64,000 bases of DNA from Arachis hypogaea. Lineage: Eukaryota; Streptophyta; Magnoliopsida; Fabales; Fabaceae. Made by a program: the position numbers and the translations under genes. Positions 7,911 to 18,893 of this stretch are shown in pieces (the stretch's first letter is position 1; each line of letters starts with the position of its first letter). The stretch lies in assembly GCF_003086295.3 (NCBI RefSeq), contig NC_092047.1, positions 62,352,054 through 62,416,053 on the forward strand, written 5' to 3'. The notes under the pieces are model-generated. The model searched no databases, had not been told where the DNA came from, and was given only the letters and a program-made list of their open reading frames with translations.

Positions 7911-9040
7911 GGTGGATTCATTCCTTGTTCTTATTTCTTCTGTTTTTTGTTTTCTATGTTATGTGCTTATCTATGTTTGTGTCTTCATTACATGATCATT
8001 AGTAGTTAGTAACTTTGTCTTAAAGTTATGAATGTCCTATGAATCCATCACCTCTCTTAAATAAAAAATGTTTTAATTCAAAAGAACAAGAAGTACATGA
8101 GTTTCGAATTTATCCTTGAACTTAGCTTAATTATATTGATGTGGTGACAATGCTTCTTGTTTTCTGAATGAATGCTTGAACAGTGCATATGTCTTTTGAA
8201 GTTGTTGTTTAAGAATGTTAAATATGTTGGCTCTTGAAAGAATGATGACAAGGAGACATGTTATTTGATAATCTGAAAAATCATAAAAATGATTCTTGAA
8301 GCAAGAAAAAGCAGCAAAGAACAAAGCTTGCAGAAAAAAAAATAGAAAGAAAAAAGAAAAAGCAAGCAGAAAAAGCCAAAAGCTCTTAAAACCAAGAGGC
8401 AAGAGCAAAAAGCCAATAACCCTTAAAACCAAAAGGCAAGGGCAAATAAAAAGGATCCCAAGGCTTTGAGCATCAGTGGATAGGAGGGCCTAAAGGAATA
8501 AAATCCTGGCCTAAGCGGCTAAACCAAGCTGTCCCTAACCATGTGCTTGTGGCGTGTAGGTGTCAAGTGAAAACTTGAGACTGAGCGGTTAAAGTCAAGG
8601 TCCAAAGCAAGAAAAGAGTGTGCTTAAGAACACTGGACACCTCTAATTGGGGACTTTAGCAAAGCTGAGTCACAATCTGAAAAGGTTTACCCAATTATGT
8701 GTCTGCGGCATTTATGTATCCGGTGGTAATACTGGAAAACAAAGTGCTTAGGGCCATGGCCAAGACTCATAAAGAAGCTGTGTTCAAGTATCATCATACT
8801 GAACTAGGAGAATCAATAACACTATCTGAACTCTGAGTTCCTATAGAAGCCAATCATTCTGAACCTCAATGGATAGAGTGAAATGCCAAAACTATTCAAG
8901 AGGCAAAAAGCTATAAGTCCCGCACATCTGATTGGAGCTATGTTTCATTGATAGTTTGGAATTTATAGCATATTCTCTTCTTTTTATCCTATTTGATTTT
9001 CAGTTGCTTGGGGACAAGCAACAATTTAAGTTTGGTGTTG
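7911..9040 (+). other. F1 3' noncoding region
   Basis: About 1.1 kb without coding potential, strongly conserved in F2 (14347-15501), F3 (32748-33871) and F4 (42094-43181). It holds an A/G-rich tract (8270-8400) and the hairpin TCAAGT-GAAA-ACTTGA at 8563-8578, which has a GNRA-type loop. It ends with GGGGACAAGCAACAATTTAAG and the motif next to the LTR. Confidence 0.75.
9025..9040 (+). other. F1 polypurine-tract region
   Basis: TTTAAGTTTGGTGTTG immediately precedes the 3' LTR start TGATGAGC. It is purine-poor for a PPT, but it is at the correct place and is conserved in F2, F3 and F4. Confidence 0.6.
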
Positions 9041-10793
9041 TGATGAGCGGATAATTTATACGCTTTTTGACATTGTTTTTAGTATGTTTTTAGTAGGATC
9101 TAGTTACTTTTAGGGATGTTTTCACTAGTTTTTATGTTAAATTCACATTTCTGGACTTTACTATGAGTTTGTGTGTTTTTCTGTGATTTCAGGTATTTTC
9201 TAACTGAAATTGAGGGACTTGGGCAAAAATCAGATTCAGAGGTTGAAGAAGGACTGCTGATGGTGTTGGATTCTGACCTCCTTGCACTCAAAGTAGATTT
9301 TCTGGAGCTACAGAACTCTAAATGGCGCGCTTCCAATTGCGTTGGAAAGTAGACATCCAGGGCTTTCCAGAAATGTATAATAGTCCATACTTTGGCCAAG
9401 TTTAAATGATGCAAACTGGCGTTCAACGCCAGCTTTCTGCCCAAATCTGGCGTCTAGCGCCAGAAAAGGATCCAAAACCAGAGTTGAACGCCCAAACTAG
9501 CACAAAAACTGGCGTTCAACTCCAAGAAGGACCTCTACACGTGCAACACTCAAGCTCAGCCCAAGCACACACCAAGTGGACCCCGGAAGTGGATTTATGC
9601 ATCAATTACTTACTTCTGTAAACCCTAGTAGCTAGTTTATTATAAATAGGACCTTTTACTATTGTATTAGACATCTTTGGATTATCTTTTGATCCTTTGA
9701 TCATCTTTGGACGCCTAGTTCTTAGATCAGAGGGGCTGGCCATCTCGGCCATGCCTGGACTTTTCACTTATGTATTTTTAACGGTAGAGTTTCTACACTC
9801 CATAGATTAAGGTGTGGAGCTCTGCTGTTCCTCAAAGATTAATGCAAAGTACTACTGTTTTCTATTCAATTCATCTTATTTCGCTTCCAAGATATTCATT
9901 CGCACTTCAACCTGAATGTGATGAACATGACAATCATCATCATTCCCTATGAACGCGTGCCTAACAACCACTTCCGTTCTACCTTCGACTGAATGAATAT
10001 CTCTTAGATCTCTTAATCAGAATCTTCGTGGTGTAAGCTAGAATGATGGCGGCATTCAAGAGAATCCGGAAGGTCTAAACCTTGTCTGTGGTATTCCGAG
10101 TAGGATTCAATGAATGAATGACTGTGACGAGCTCCAAACTCGCAATTGCTAGGCGTAGTGACAGACGCAAAAGGATAGTAAATCCTATTCCAGCATGATC
10201 GAGAACCGACAGATGAATAGCCGTGCCGTGACAGGGTGCGTTGACCATTTTCACTGAGAGGATAAGATGAAGCCATTGACAAGGGTGATGCCTCCAGACG
10301 ATTAGCCGTGCCGTGACAGGGCATTTGGATCATTTTCCCGAGAGAAGACCGAAAGTAGCCATTGACAATGGTGATGTATCACATAAAGCCAGCCATGGAA
10401 AGGAATAAGACTGATTGGATGAAGACAGCAGGAAAGCAGAGGTTCAGAGGAATGAAAAGCATCTCTATTCGCTTATCTGAAATTCTCACCAATGAATTAC
10501 ATAAGTATTTCTATCCTTTGTTATTTATCTTTTAATTATCTAATCCAATCACATTTAACCCTACTTGACTGAGATTTGCAAGGTGACCATAGCTTGCTTC
10601 ATACCAACAATCTCCGTGGGATTCGACCCTTACTCACGTAAGGTATTACTTGGACGACCCAGTGCACTTGCTGGTTAGTTGTGCGAAGTTGTGAACCATG
10701 GTATTGGCATCATGTTTTTTGGCGCCATTACCAGGGAAAGAAAGAGCGATGAATTTTACATAATCAAAGTGTAATCACAATTTCTGCGCACCA
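9041..10793 (+). repeat. F1 3' LTR
   Basis: 1753 bases from TGATGAGCGG to GCGCACCA. The part 9306-10793 has the same length as the 5' LTR fragment. It carries the palindrome array (9415-9520), the TATAAATAG box, the 85-base duplication and the U5 hairpin. It joins broken reverse-transcriptase coding sequence directly, with no PBS after it. Confidence 0.93.
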
Positions 10794-13540
10794 GTGGTCC
10801 ATAAGTGATCTTAAGGGCATCAGCCCAGCAGGATGCATGCACAAGATCCTATTGGAGGATGATGCTAAGCCAGTGGTTCAACCACAGAGGCGGCTAAATC
10901 CAGCCATGAAGGAAGTGGTGCAGAAAGAGGTCACCAAGTTACTAGAGGCTGGGATTATTTATCCTATTTCTGATAGCCCCCTGGGTGAGCCCTGTCCAGG
11001 TTGTCCCCAAAAAGGGAGGCATGACAGTGGTTCATAATGAAAAAAATGAACTAGTTCCTACAAGAACAGTTACAGGGTGGCGCATGTGTATTGACTACAG
11101 AAGGCTCAATACCGCCACCAGAAAGGATCATTTTCCTTTACCATGCATAGACCAGATGCTAGAAAGGCTAGCAGGTCATGATTATTACTGCTTTTTGGAT
11201 GGCTATTCAGGCTACAACCAAATTGCAGTAGATCCCCAAGATCAAGAGAAAACAGCATTTACATGTCCATCTGGAGTATTTGCCTACAGAAGGATGCCAT
11301 TTGGTCTGTGCAATGCACCTGCAACCTTTTAGAGGTGCATGCTCTCTATCTTCTCTGATATGGTAGAGAAATTTCTGGAAGTCTTCATGGATGACTTTTC
11401 AGTCTTTGGAGACTCATTCAGCTCCTGTCTTGACCATTTAGCACTTGTTCTGAAAAGATGCCAAGAGACCAACCTAGTTTTAAATTGGAAAAAATGTCAC
11501 TTTATGGTGACTGAAGGAATTGTCCTTGGGCATAAAATTTCAAACAAGGGAATAGAAGTGGATCAAGCTAAAGTGGAAGTAATTGAAAAATTACCACTAC
11601 CTGCCAATGTTAAGGAAATCAGAAGCTTTCTGGGGCATGCAGGATTCTATAGGAGGTTTATAAAGGATTTTTCAAAAATCGCAAAACCTCTGAGCAATCT
11701 GCTAGCTGCTGACACGCCATTTGTGTTTGACACAGAGTGTCTGCATGTGTTTGAAACTCTGAAAGCTAAGCTGGTCACAGCACCAGTTATTTCTGCACCA
11801 GACTGGACATTACCTTTCGAACTAATGTGTGATGCCAGTGACCATGCCATTGGTGCAGTATTGGGACAGAGGCATGGCAAGATTCTGCATGTCATTTATT
11901 ATGCTAGCCATGTTTTAAATGATGCCCAGAAAAATTACGCAACCACAAAAAAAGAATTGCTTGCAGTGGTTTATGCCATTGACAAGTTTAGATCATACTT
12001 AGTAGGATCAAAAGTGATTGTGTATACTGACCATGCTGCTCTTAAATATCTACTCACAAAGCAGGATTCAAAACCCAGGCTCATAAGATGGGTGTTGCTT
12101 CTGCAAGAGTTTGATATAGAAATAAGAGACAGAAAAGGGACAGAGAACCAAGTGGCTGATCATCTGTCCCGGATAGAGCCAGTAGAAGGGACGTCTTTCC
12201 CCTCTATTGAGATTTCTGAAACCTTTCCAGATGAGCAACTGTTTGCCATCCAGAAAATACCATGGTTTGCAGACATTGCAAACTATAAAGCTGCAAGATT
12301 CATACCCAAGGAGTACAGTAAGCAACAAAAGAAAAAATTAATTACTGATGCAAAGTACTACCTGTGGGATGAACCATATCTCTTTAAGAGATGTGCAGAC
12401 GGAATAATTCGTAGGTGTGTGCCTAGAGAAGAAGCACAGAAGATCCTATGGCATTGTCATGGATCATAATATAGATGACATTTCGGAGGTGAACGAACAG
12501 CCACAAAAGTCCTCCAATGTGGCTTCTACTGGCCCACTTTCTATAAAGACTCCCGAGAGTTTGTGCGTAACTGTGACAGCTGCTAGAGAGCTGGTAATCT
12601 GCCTCACAGTTACGCCATGCCTCAGCAAGGAATCTTAGAGATTGAGTTGTTTGACGTATGGGGTATTGACTACATGGGGCCTTTCCCACCATCATACTCA
12701 AACACCTATATTCTGGTGGCAGTCGACTATGTATCCAAATGGGTTTATGCCATTGCCACACCCACTAATGATACTAAGATAGTGCTGAAGTTCCTCCAGA
12801 AATATATCTTCAGTAGGTTTGGTGTCCCTAGAGCACTAATTAGTGATGGGGGCACTTACTTCTGCAACAAACAGCTTTACTCTGCTATGGTCCGGTATGA
12901 AATTAGTCACAAGGTGGCAACTCTGTATCGTCCACAGACAAATGGGCAAGCTGAAGTCTCTAATAGAGAAATAAAAAGAATCCTGGAATGGACTGTAAGT
13001 ACCCGTAGAAAGGATTGGGCGAGAAGCTTGGATGATGCTCTGTGGGCTTACAGAACAGCATTCAAGACTCCTATAGGGACCTCTCCATACCAGCTTGTGT
13101 ATGGTAAGGCCTGTCATCTGCCCATGGAACTGGAGCTTAAGGCCTACTGGGCAACCAGATTCCTAAACTTTGATGCCAAATTAGCTGGAGAAAAAAGATT
13201 GCTCCAACTGAATGAGCTAGAGGAATTCAGACTCACTGCTTTCGAAAATACCAAGCTTTACAAAGAGAAAGCAAAAAGATGGCATGACAGAAAGCTATCA
13301 TCTAGAGTCTTTGAACCAGGACAGAAAGTTCTGTTGTTTAACTCTAGGCTCAGGCTATTCCCCGGGAAACTGAAATCCCGGTGGAGGGGACCATATGCGA
13401 TTACAAGTGTGTCACCATATGGCTCTGTGGAGCTTCAAGACATTGATTCTGATAAGAAGTTCATTGTTAATGGACAGAGAATCAAGCATTATCTTGAGGG
13501 CAATATTGAGCAAGAGTGCTCAAGGCTGAGGCTAGATTAA
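10794..13540 (+). pseudogene. pol: F2 pol: reverse transcriptase, RNase H, integrase (broken)
   Basis: The start is cut by F1. Reverse transcriptase runs about 10800-11560, with the LEAGIIYPISDSP and MCIDYRRLN motifs, FLDGYSGYNQI and the catalytic FMDD at about 11387. RNase H is at 11810-12180 ([33 protein letters not shown]). Integrase extends to 13540: the zinc-finger region is damaged, but the catalytic D, D, E context is present ([29 protein letters not shown]), followed by a GPY module (SRWRGPYAI) and no chromodomain. Lesions: an extra C near 10981 shifts the frame, and stops occur at TAG 11330, TAA 12467, TGA 12476 and TAG 12584. The TAG stops replace CAG Gln codons. Athila-like by its domain order. 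This copy cannot make a working enzyme. Confidence 0.92.
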
Positions 13541-13568
13541 AAGCTCAGCAAGGTCCAGCTAAAGACAA

Positions 13569-13600
13569 TAAAGAAGCGCTTATTGGGAGACAACCCAATT
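13569..13600 (+). other. Post-coding hairpin, loop AGACAA (F2)
   Basis: AAAGAAGCGCTT is followed by stem ATTGGG, loop AGACAA, stem CCCAAT, about 30 bases after the integrase stop. It corresponds to the copy after gag-pro in F1. Confidence 0.65.
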
Positions 13601-13737
13601 TTTACTTATCTATGTTAATTTTCTGTTTTCCATTTTTATTTTATATTTTCTTTAGGATGATGATCATATGGAGTCACAGAAATCAAAGCAAAGTCAAAAA
13701 AATCATTAAAAATAGCTCACCCTAGAGAAAGAGCTTA

Positions 13738-13880
13738 CTGGCATTAAACGCCAGAAACAAGCTACAGTCTGGCGTTTAACGCCAGAAACAAGCACCAAGT
13801 TGGCGTTCAACGCCAAGAAAGAGAGAAAAGCTGGCGTTTAACGCCAGAAACAAGCAGCAGTCTGGCGTTAAACGCCAGGA
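13738..13880 (+). repeat. CTGGCGTTTAACGCCAG palindrome array, F2 internal
   Basis: Five units of CTGGCGTTTAACGCCAG type are spaced by AAACAAGC-containing linkers. The array is placed as in F1 between the coding module and ORF3. Confidence 0.85.
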
Positions 13881-14145
13881 TTGCACACTAAGGGCGTTGT
13901 TGTACGCTTCAATGGAGCAGGGATGATAAGTCCTTGACCCCTCAGGATCTGTGGATCCCACAGGATCCCCACCTACCTCACCATTCAAATTCAAACCATT
14001 AACCTCCCAGACCCACCCATTCACACACCTCCATCTCCTCCACTTCTCCCTCTATTCCCTTCTTTCATCTTTTGCTCGAGTACGAGCAAACCTTTTAAGT
14101 TTGGTGTGGAAAAAAGCGTTGTTTTTTGTTTTTCCATAATCATTT

Positions 14146-14346
14146 ATGGCACCTAAGGCTGGAGAAACCTCTAGAAAGAGAAAAAGGAAGGCTGTTGCCT
14201 CCACCCCCGAGTCATGAGAGATGGAGAGGTCCATCTCAAGGGTTCATAGTTCAGTGGTAGAGCATTTGACTACAGATCAAAGAGACATAGAGGAGCTCAA
14301 GAGCACCATTGGTTCTTCAAGAGGAAGAAGACGCCATCCCCACTAA
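14146..14346 (+). pseudogene. F2 ORF3 remnant with large internal deletion
   Basis: It starts like F1 ORF3 (ATGGCACCTAAGGCTGG) and ends like it (a SSRGRRR-type basic tail, then the stop). Almost 1 kb of the middle is gone and is replaced by a tRNA-Cys-like segment (14240-14283). A TGA stop replaces the Trp codon of the ESWE motif. Confidence 0.85.
14240..14283 (+). other. Captured 5' half of tRNA-Cys (F2)
   Basis: From GGGTTCATAGTTCAGTGG through TAGAGCATTTGACTACAG to ATCAA, the segment follows the acceptor 5' strand, D-arm and anticodon arm of plant tRNA-Cys(GCA), with a few transitions. No T-arm or 3' acceptor follows, so it cannot be a tRNA gene. It fills the ORF3 deletion. The same segment lies at the same ORF3 site in F3. 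Confidence 0.8.
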
Positions 14347-15501
14347 GGTGGACCCGCTCCTTAATCTCCCTGTCTATTTATTTTTCTATTTTTTGATTTA
14401 TATGCTTTATGTTTTATCTATGTTTGTGTCTTTATTACATGATCATTAATGTCTAGTGTCTATGTCTTAAAGATATGAATGTCCTATGAATACATCACCT
14501 TTCTTAAATGAAAAATATTTCCTGAAAAAGAAAAAGAAGTACATGAATTTCGAATTTTAAAACAGTTTAATTATTTTGATGTGGTGGCAATACTTTTTGT
14601 TTTCTGAATGAATGCTTGAACAGTGCATATGTCTTTTGATACTGTTGTTTATGAATGTTAAATATGTTGGCTCTTGAAAGAATGATGAAAAGAAGAAATG
14701 TTATTGATAATCTGAAAAATCATAAAATTGATTCTTGAAGCAAGAAAAAGCAGTGAATACAAAATCTTGCGGAAAAAAAAAAGAAAAGAAAAATGGCAAA
14801 AAAAAAAGAGAAAGAAAAAGAAAAAGCAAGGAGAAAAAGCCAAAAGCTCTTTAAACCAAAAGGCAAGAGCAAAAAGCCAATAGCCCTTAAAACCAAAAGG
14901 CAAGGGTAATAAAAAGGATCCAAGGCTTTGAGCATCAGTGGATAGGAGGGCCTAAAGGAATAAAATCCTGGCCTAAGCGGCTAAACCAAGCTGTCCCTAA
15001 CCATCTGCTTGTGGCGTGAAGGTATCAAGTGAAAACTTGAGACTGAGCGGTTAAAGTCAAGGTTCAAAGCAAAAAGAGAGTGTGCTTAAGAACCCTGGAC
15101 ACCTCTAATTGGGGACTTTAGCAAAGCTGAGTCACAATCTGAAAAGGTTCACCCAGTTATGTGTCTGTGGCATTTATGTATCCGGTGGTAATACTGGAAA
15201 ACAAAGTGCTTAGGGCCACGGCCAAGACTCATAAAGTAGCTGTGTTCAAGAATCAACATACTGAACTAGGAGAATCAATAACACTATCTAAATTCTAAGT
15301 TCCTATAGATGCCAATCATTCTGAACTTCAAAGGATAAAGTGAGATGCCAAAATTGTTCAGAAGCAAAAAGCTAATAGCCCCGCTCATCTAATTACACTG
15401 ATCTTCATAGATGTTTTTGGAATTCATTGTATATTCTCTTCTTTTCATCCTACTTTGTTTTTAGTTGCTTGGGGATAAGCAACAATTTAAGTTTGGTGTT
15501 A
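14347..15501 (+). other. F2 3' noncoding region
   Basis: Homologous to 7911-9040 of F1, including the A/G tract (14750-14840) and the TCAAGT-GAAA-ACTTGA hairpin (15025-15040). It ends in AAGTTTGGTGTTA before the LTR. Confidence 0.75.
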
Positions 15502-17021
15502 TGATGAGCGGATAATTTATACGCTTTTTGGCATTATTTTTACATAGTTTTTAGTATGATTTGATTAGTTTTTAGTATATTTTTATTAGTTTTTAAATAA
15601 AAATTACATTTCTGGGCTTTACTATGAGTTTGTGTGTTTTTCTGTGATTTCAGGTATTTTCTGGCTGAAATTGAGGGACCTGAGCAAAAATCTGATTCAG
15701 AGGCTGAAAAAGGACTGCAGATGCTGTTGGATTCTGACCTCCCTGCACTCAAAGTGGATTTTCTGGAGCTACAAGAGTCCAAATGGCGCGCTCTCAATTG
15801 CGTTGGAAAGTAGATATCCAGGGCTTTCCAGCAACATATAATAGTCCATATTTTTCTCGAGGATAGATGACGTAAACTGGCATTCAACGCCAGTTCCATG
15901 TTGCATTCTGGCGTTAAACGCCAGAAACAGGTTACAAGTTGGAGTTAAATGCCAGAAATAGGTTACAACTTGGCGTTTAACTCTAGAAATAGCCTAGGCA
16001 CATGTAAAGCTCAAGTTTCAGCCCCAGCACACACTAAGTGGGCCCCAGAAGTGGATTTCTACACTATCTATCTCAGTTTACTCATTTTCTGTAAACCTAG
16101 GTTACTAGTTTAGTATTTAAACAATTTTTAGAGATTTATTTTGGACCTCATGACATTTTAGATCCGAACTTTCTACTCTTTGACGGCATGAGTCTCTAAA
16201 CTCCATTGTTGGGGGTGAGGAGCTCTGCTGTGTCTCGATGACTTAATGCAATTATTTTTATTTTCTATTCAAACACGCTTGTTTCTATCTAAGATGTTCA
16301 TTCGCACTTCAATATTATGGATGTGATGACCCGTGAAATTTATCACCATTCTCAACCTATGAACGCGTGACTGACAACCACCTCCGTTCTACCTTCGATT
16401 GAATGAGTATCTCTTGGATTTCTTAATCAGAATCTTCGTGGTATAAGCTAGAATCCATTGGCAGCATTCTTGAGAATCCGGAAAGTCTAAACCTTGTCTG
16501 TGGTATTCCGAGTAGGATTCAAGGTTTGAATGACTGTGATGAGCTTCAAACTCACAAGGGTTGGGCGTAGTGACAGACGCAAAAGGATCATTGGATCCTA
16601 TTCCAGCATAAGTGAGAACCGACAGATGATTAGCCGTGCGGTGATAGCGCACCTGGACCATTTTCATTGAGAGGACGAATGGTAGCCATTGACAACGGTG
16701 ATCCACCAACACACAACTTGCCATAGGAGGAAACTTGCGTGCGTGAAGAAGAAGACAGGGGAAAGCAGACATTCAGCCAACATATTCTCCATTACTGCAT
16801 AACAAGTATTTATTTCATGCTCTTTTATTTTTCGCAATTCAGACTGATAATTATAATTAATCTCCTGACTAAGATTTACAAGATAACCATAGATTTCTTC
16901 AAGCTAACAATCTCCGTGGGATCGACCCTTACTCACGTAAGGTATTACTTGGACGACCTAGTGCACTTGCTGGTTAGTGGTACGGAGTTGTGAAAAGTGT
17001 GAATCACAATTTCGTGCACCA
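15502..17021 (+). repeat. F2 3' LTR
   Basis: 1520 bases, from TGATGAGCGG to TTCGTGCACCA. It is clearly more diverged from the F1 LTRs than these are from each other, and it lacks the 85-base duplication. The U5 hairpin CCTTAC-TCAC-GTAAGG is conserved. Confidence 0.92.
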
Positions 17022-17251
17022 ACATCTCAGGTGGACATTTCCTAATCAGAGATTTATATCTTTCCCATGCCTCATAAAGTGACTCTCCATCCATTTGAGT
17101 GAATGTTTGTACTTTTGTCTTCAATCTGATGATCCTCTGAGGTGGGTAAAACTTAGATAGGAATTTGTTCACCAAATCATCCCAAGTGTTGATGCTTTCT
17201 TTGAGAAATCTCTCCAACCATTGAGATGCCTTGTCTCTTAAGAAAAATGGA
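17022..17251 (-). pseudogene. gag: G1 gag fragment, downstream part
   Basis: On the minus strand the sequence encodes the capsid motifs FFLRDKASQWLERF, WDDLVNKFLSKFYPPQ, VQTFTQMDGESLYEAWERYK and LIRKCPPEM (Retrotrans_gag). It is separated from its upstream part (25072-25508) by the U1 insertion and is cut at 17022 by F2. The two gag parts are contiguous in frame once U1 and one target copy are removed. Confidence 0.9.
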
Positions 17252-17256
17252 AATAG
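17252..17256. repeat. U1 target-site duplication, left (AATAG)
   Basis: AATAG directly precedes the U1 5' LTR and is repeated at 25072-25076 directly after the 3' LTR, within the G1 gag codons. Confidence 0.93.
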
Positions 17257-18724
17257 TGATAAACCCCGTATATAGGGTTTATCTTGTGTTGAATTTAGAG
17301 GGTTTTATCATGTTTTCCCATATTTATCCAATGAAATAGCATGGTTTTATAACTTCTCCTTAATTGTGCTTAAGAGTGAAAATATGCTTTTGAGGTCTTG
17401 AAATAGCTAAATTTAATTCACCTTGATTCCATTAGATGCCTTGATATGTTTGTTAAGTGATTTCAGGTTTAGGAGGCAAAGATTGGATCAAGGGAATGAA
17501 GGAAAAGCATGTAAAAATGGAGAACTCATGAAGAAATGAAGGAATCACAAAAGCTGTCAAGCCGACCTCTTCGCACTTAATTGACCATAACCTGAGCTAC
17601 AGAGGTTCAAATGATGCGGTTCCAGTTGCGTTGGAAAGCTAACATCCGGGTTTTCGAAATGATATAATATTTGCTATAGTTGCATCACGTTTAGGGGGGC
17701 GCGCACGCGCCGATTTGCATGTGATTCATTAAAAGCAAATTAGTGGCTAGCGAATTCTAAAGCCTTGTGGGCCCAATCCAACTCATTTCTAATGCTATTT
17801 AACCCAAGGATTGAAGAGGGATGGGACATCTAGTCATTAGTTTAGTTTTATTTTAGTTTTCACATACTTTTAGTTAGTTTTAGAGAGAGAAGCTCTCACT
17901 TCTCTCTAGAATTAGGATTAGGTTTTAGATCTAGATTAGAATTTCTTAGATCTAGGTTAATTTCATGCTTTGATTTACTTTTCCCTTTGTAATTCTTCTT
18001 CTTCCACATCTCTTCTCTCTAGTCTAGCATTTAATTCTTGCAATTCTCTACTTTTATGTTGATGCACTTTTGTTCTTCCATTTTCCTTTAATGTAATTTA
18101 TGATTCATGTTCCTTTATTGTTCATTTGATTTGTTGTTGTTTAAGTCCTTGCATTTGAGTAGTGTAGATTTACTTTCCTTGCAATTTTACTATACTTTCC
18201 TTTTATGCCTTCCAAGTGTTTGATAAAATGCTTGGTTGGATTTTAGAGTAGATTTTAGTACTCTTGGCTTGGGAAGGTAACTTAGGAACTCTTGAGTTAC
18301 TAATGTCCAAGTGATTGACGATTGGGAGCCATTAACTCTAGATCTCACTAATTGAATTGGTGGAGAACTAGGACTTATGGACTTGGATTGACATAGCTCA
18401 TTTGACTTTCCTTTATTAGTTAGAGGATGACTTAATAGGGTTGATCCTTGCCAAGACCTTTTTGTTATTTGAATTTCCTTGCCATTTACTTTTCATGTTT
18501 CTCATCAAAAACCCCAAAACATACTTCATAACTAATAACAAGAACACGTTATTGCAATTCCTAGGGAGAACGACACGATGTTTAATACTTCGGTTTATAA
18601 ATTTAGGGGTTTGTTACTTGTGACAAACAAATTTTTGTATGAAAGGACTATTGTTAGTTTAGAAACTATATTGCAACGAGACTTCATTTGTGAAATTCTA
18701 AACCATACAAAAGTCAAATCATCA
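17257..18724 (+). repeat. U1 5' LTR
   Basis: 1468 bases from TGATAAACCCCGTA to AATCATCA. It lacks about 56 bases present in the 3' LTR (between copies of CCTTGCCAA near 24737 and 24795), which looks like a deletion between short direct repeats. It contains the cassette 17593-17655 shared with F-type LTRs and a GCGCGCACGCGCC palindrome at about 17698. Confidence 0.93.
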
Positions 18725-18727
18725 AAA

Positions 18728-18745
18728 TGGTGCCGTTGCCAGGGA
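18728..18745 (+). other. U1 primer-binding site (tRNA-Asp, two changes)
   Basis: TGGTGCCGTTGCCAGGGA starts three bases after the LTR end and differs from the perfect tRNA-Asp complement at two positions, both C-to-T or G-to-A. Confidence 0.8.
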
Positions 18746-18893
18746 GTTGCAATGGTGTTGTGTTATTGGTTATTGTATATATGTGAATATTGTGAATATG
18801 TTTGCCTTTTGCTTCTTTGTTAGTTTTTGCTAGTTTTAGGATTTAATTTTCTTATTTCTTATTTTATTTTTGTTTTCATTTTCTCTTGCTATC

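Larger units (their letters stand above)
1..10793 (+). mobile_element. F1: FIDEL-like Ty3/gypsy element without pol
   Basis: The order is LTR, tRNA-Asp PBS, long AT-rich leader, intact gag-protease, spacer, intact ORF3, about 1.1 kb of 3' noncoding sequence, then LTR. The window begins about 265 bases inside the 5' LTR, judged by alignment to the 3' LTR at 9041. The 3' LTR abuts the middle of the F2 pol gene at 10794, so F1 is read as an insertion in F2. The predicted target duplication is GTGGT (10794-10798), and its left copy lies outside the window. The element has no reverse transcriptase, RNase H or integrase, so it must be mobilised in trans. It appears to be the youngest element here because both genes are open. 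The name FIDEL, or its reported non-autonomous partner Feral, is from memory. Confidence 0.85.
10794..17021 (+). mobile_element. F2: FIDEL-like element with pol, right part
   Basis: What remains is the sequence from the start of reverse transcriptase to the 3' LTR. The left part (LTR, gag, protease) should lie beyond the window, on the far side of F1. It ends at 17021 inside the gag gene of G1. The predicted target duplication is ACATC (17022-17026), and its left copy is not visible. This is the only F-type element here with reverse transcriptase and integrase sequence. Confidence 0.8.

Noticed and set aside
14240..14283. A functional tRNA-Cys gene (also at 32496-32539).
   Set aside because: Only the 5' half to the anticodon stem is present; no T-arm, 3' acceptor strand or internal B box follows.
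9041..17021. F1 and F2 as a tandem pair sharing the LTR at 9041-10793.
   Set aside because: That LTR is nearly identical to the F1 5' LTR and clearly different from the LTR at 15502, and no PBS follows it. Insertion of F1 in F2 pol explains all three facts more simply.
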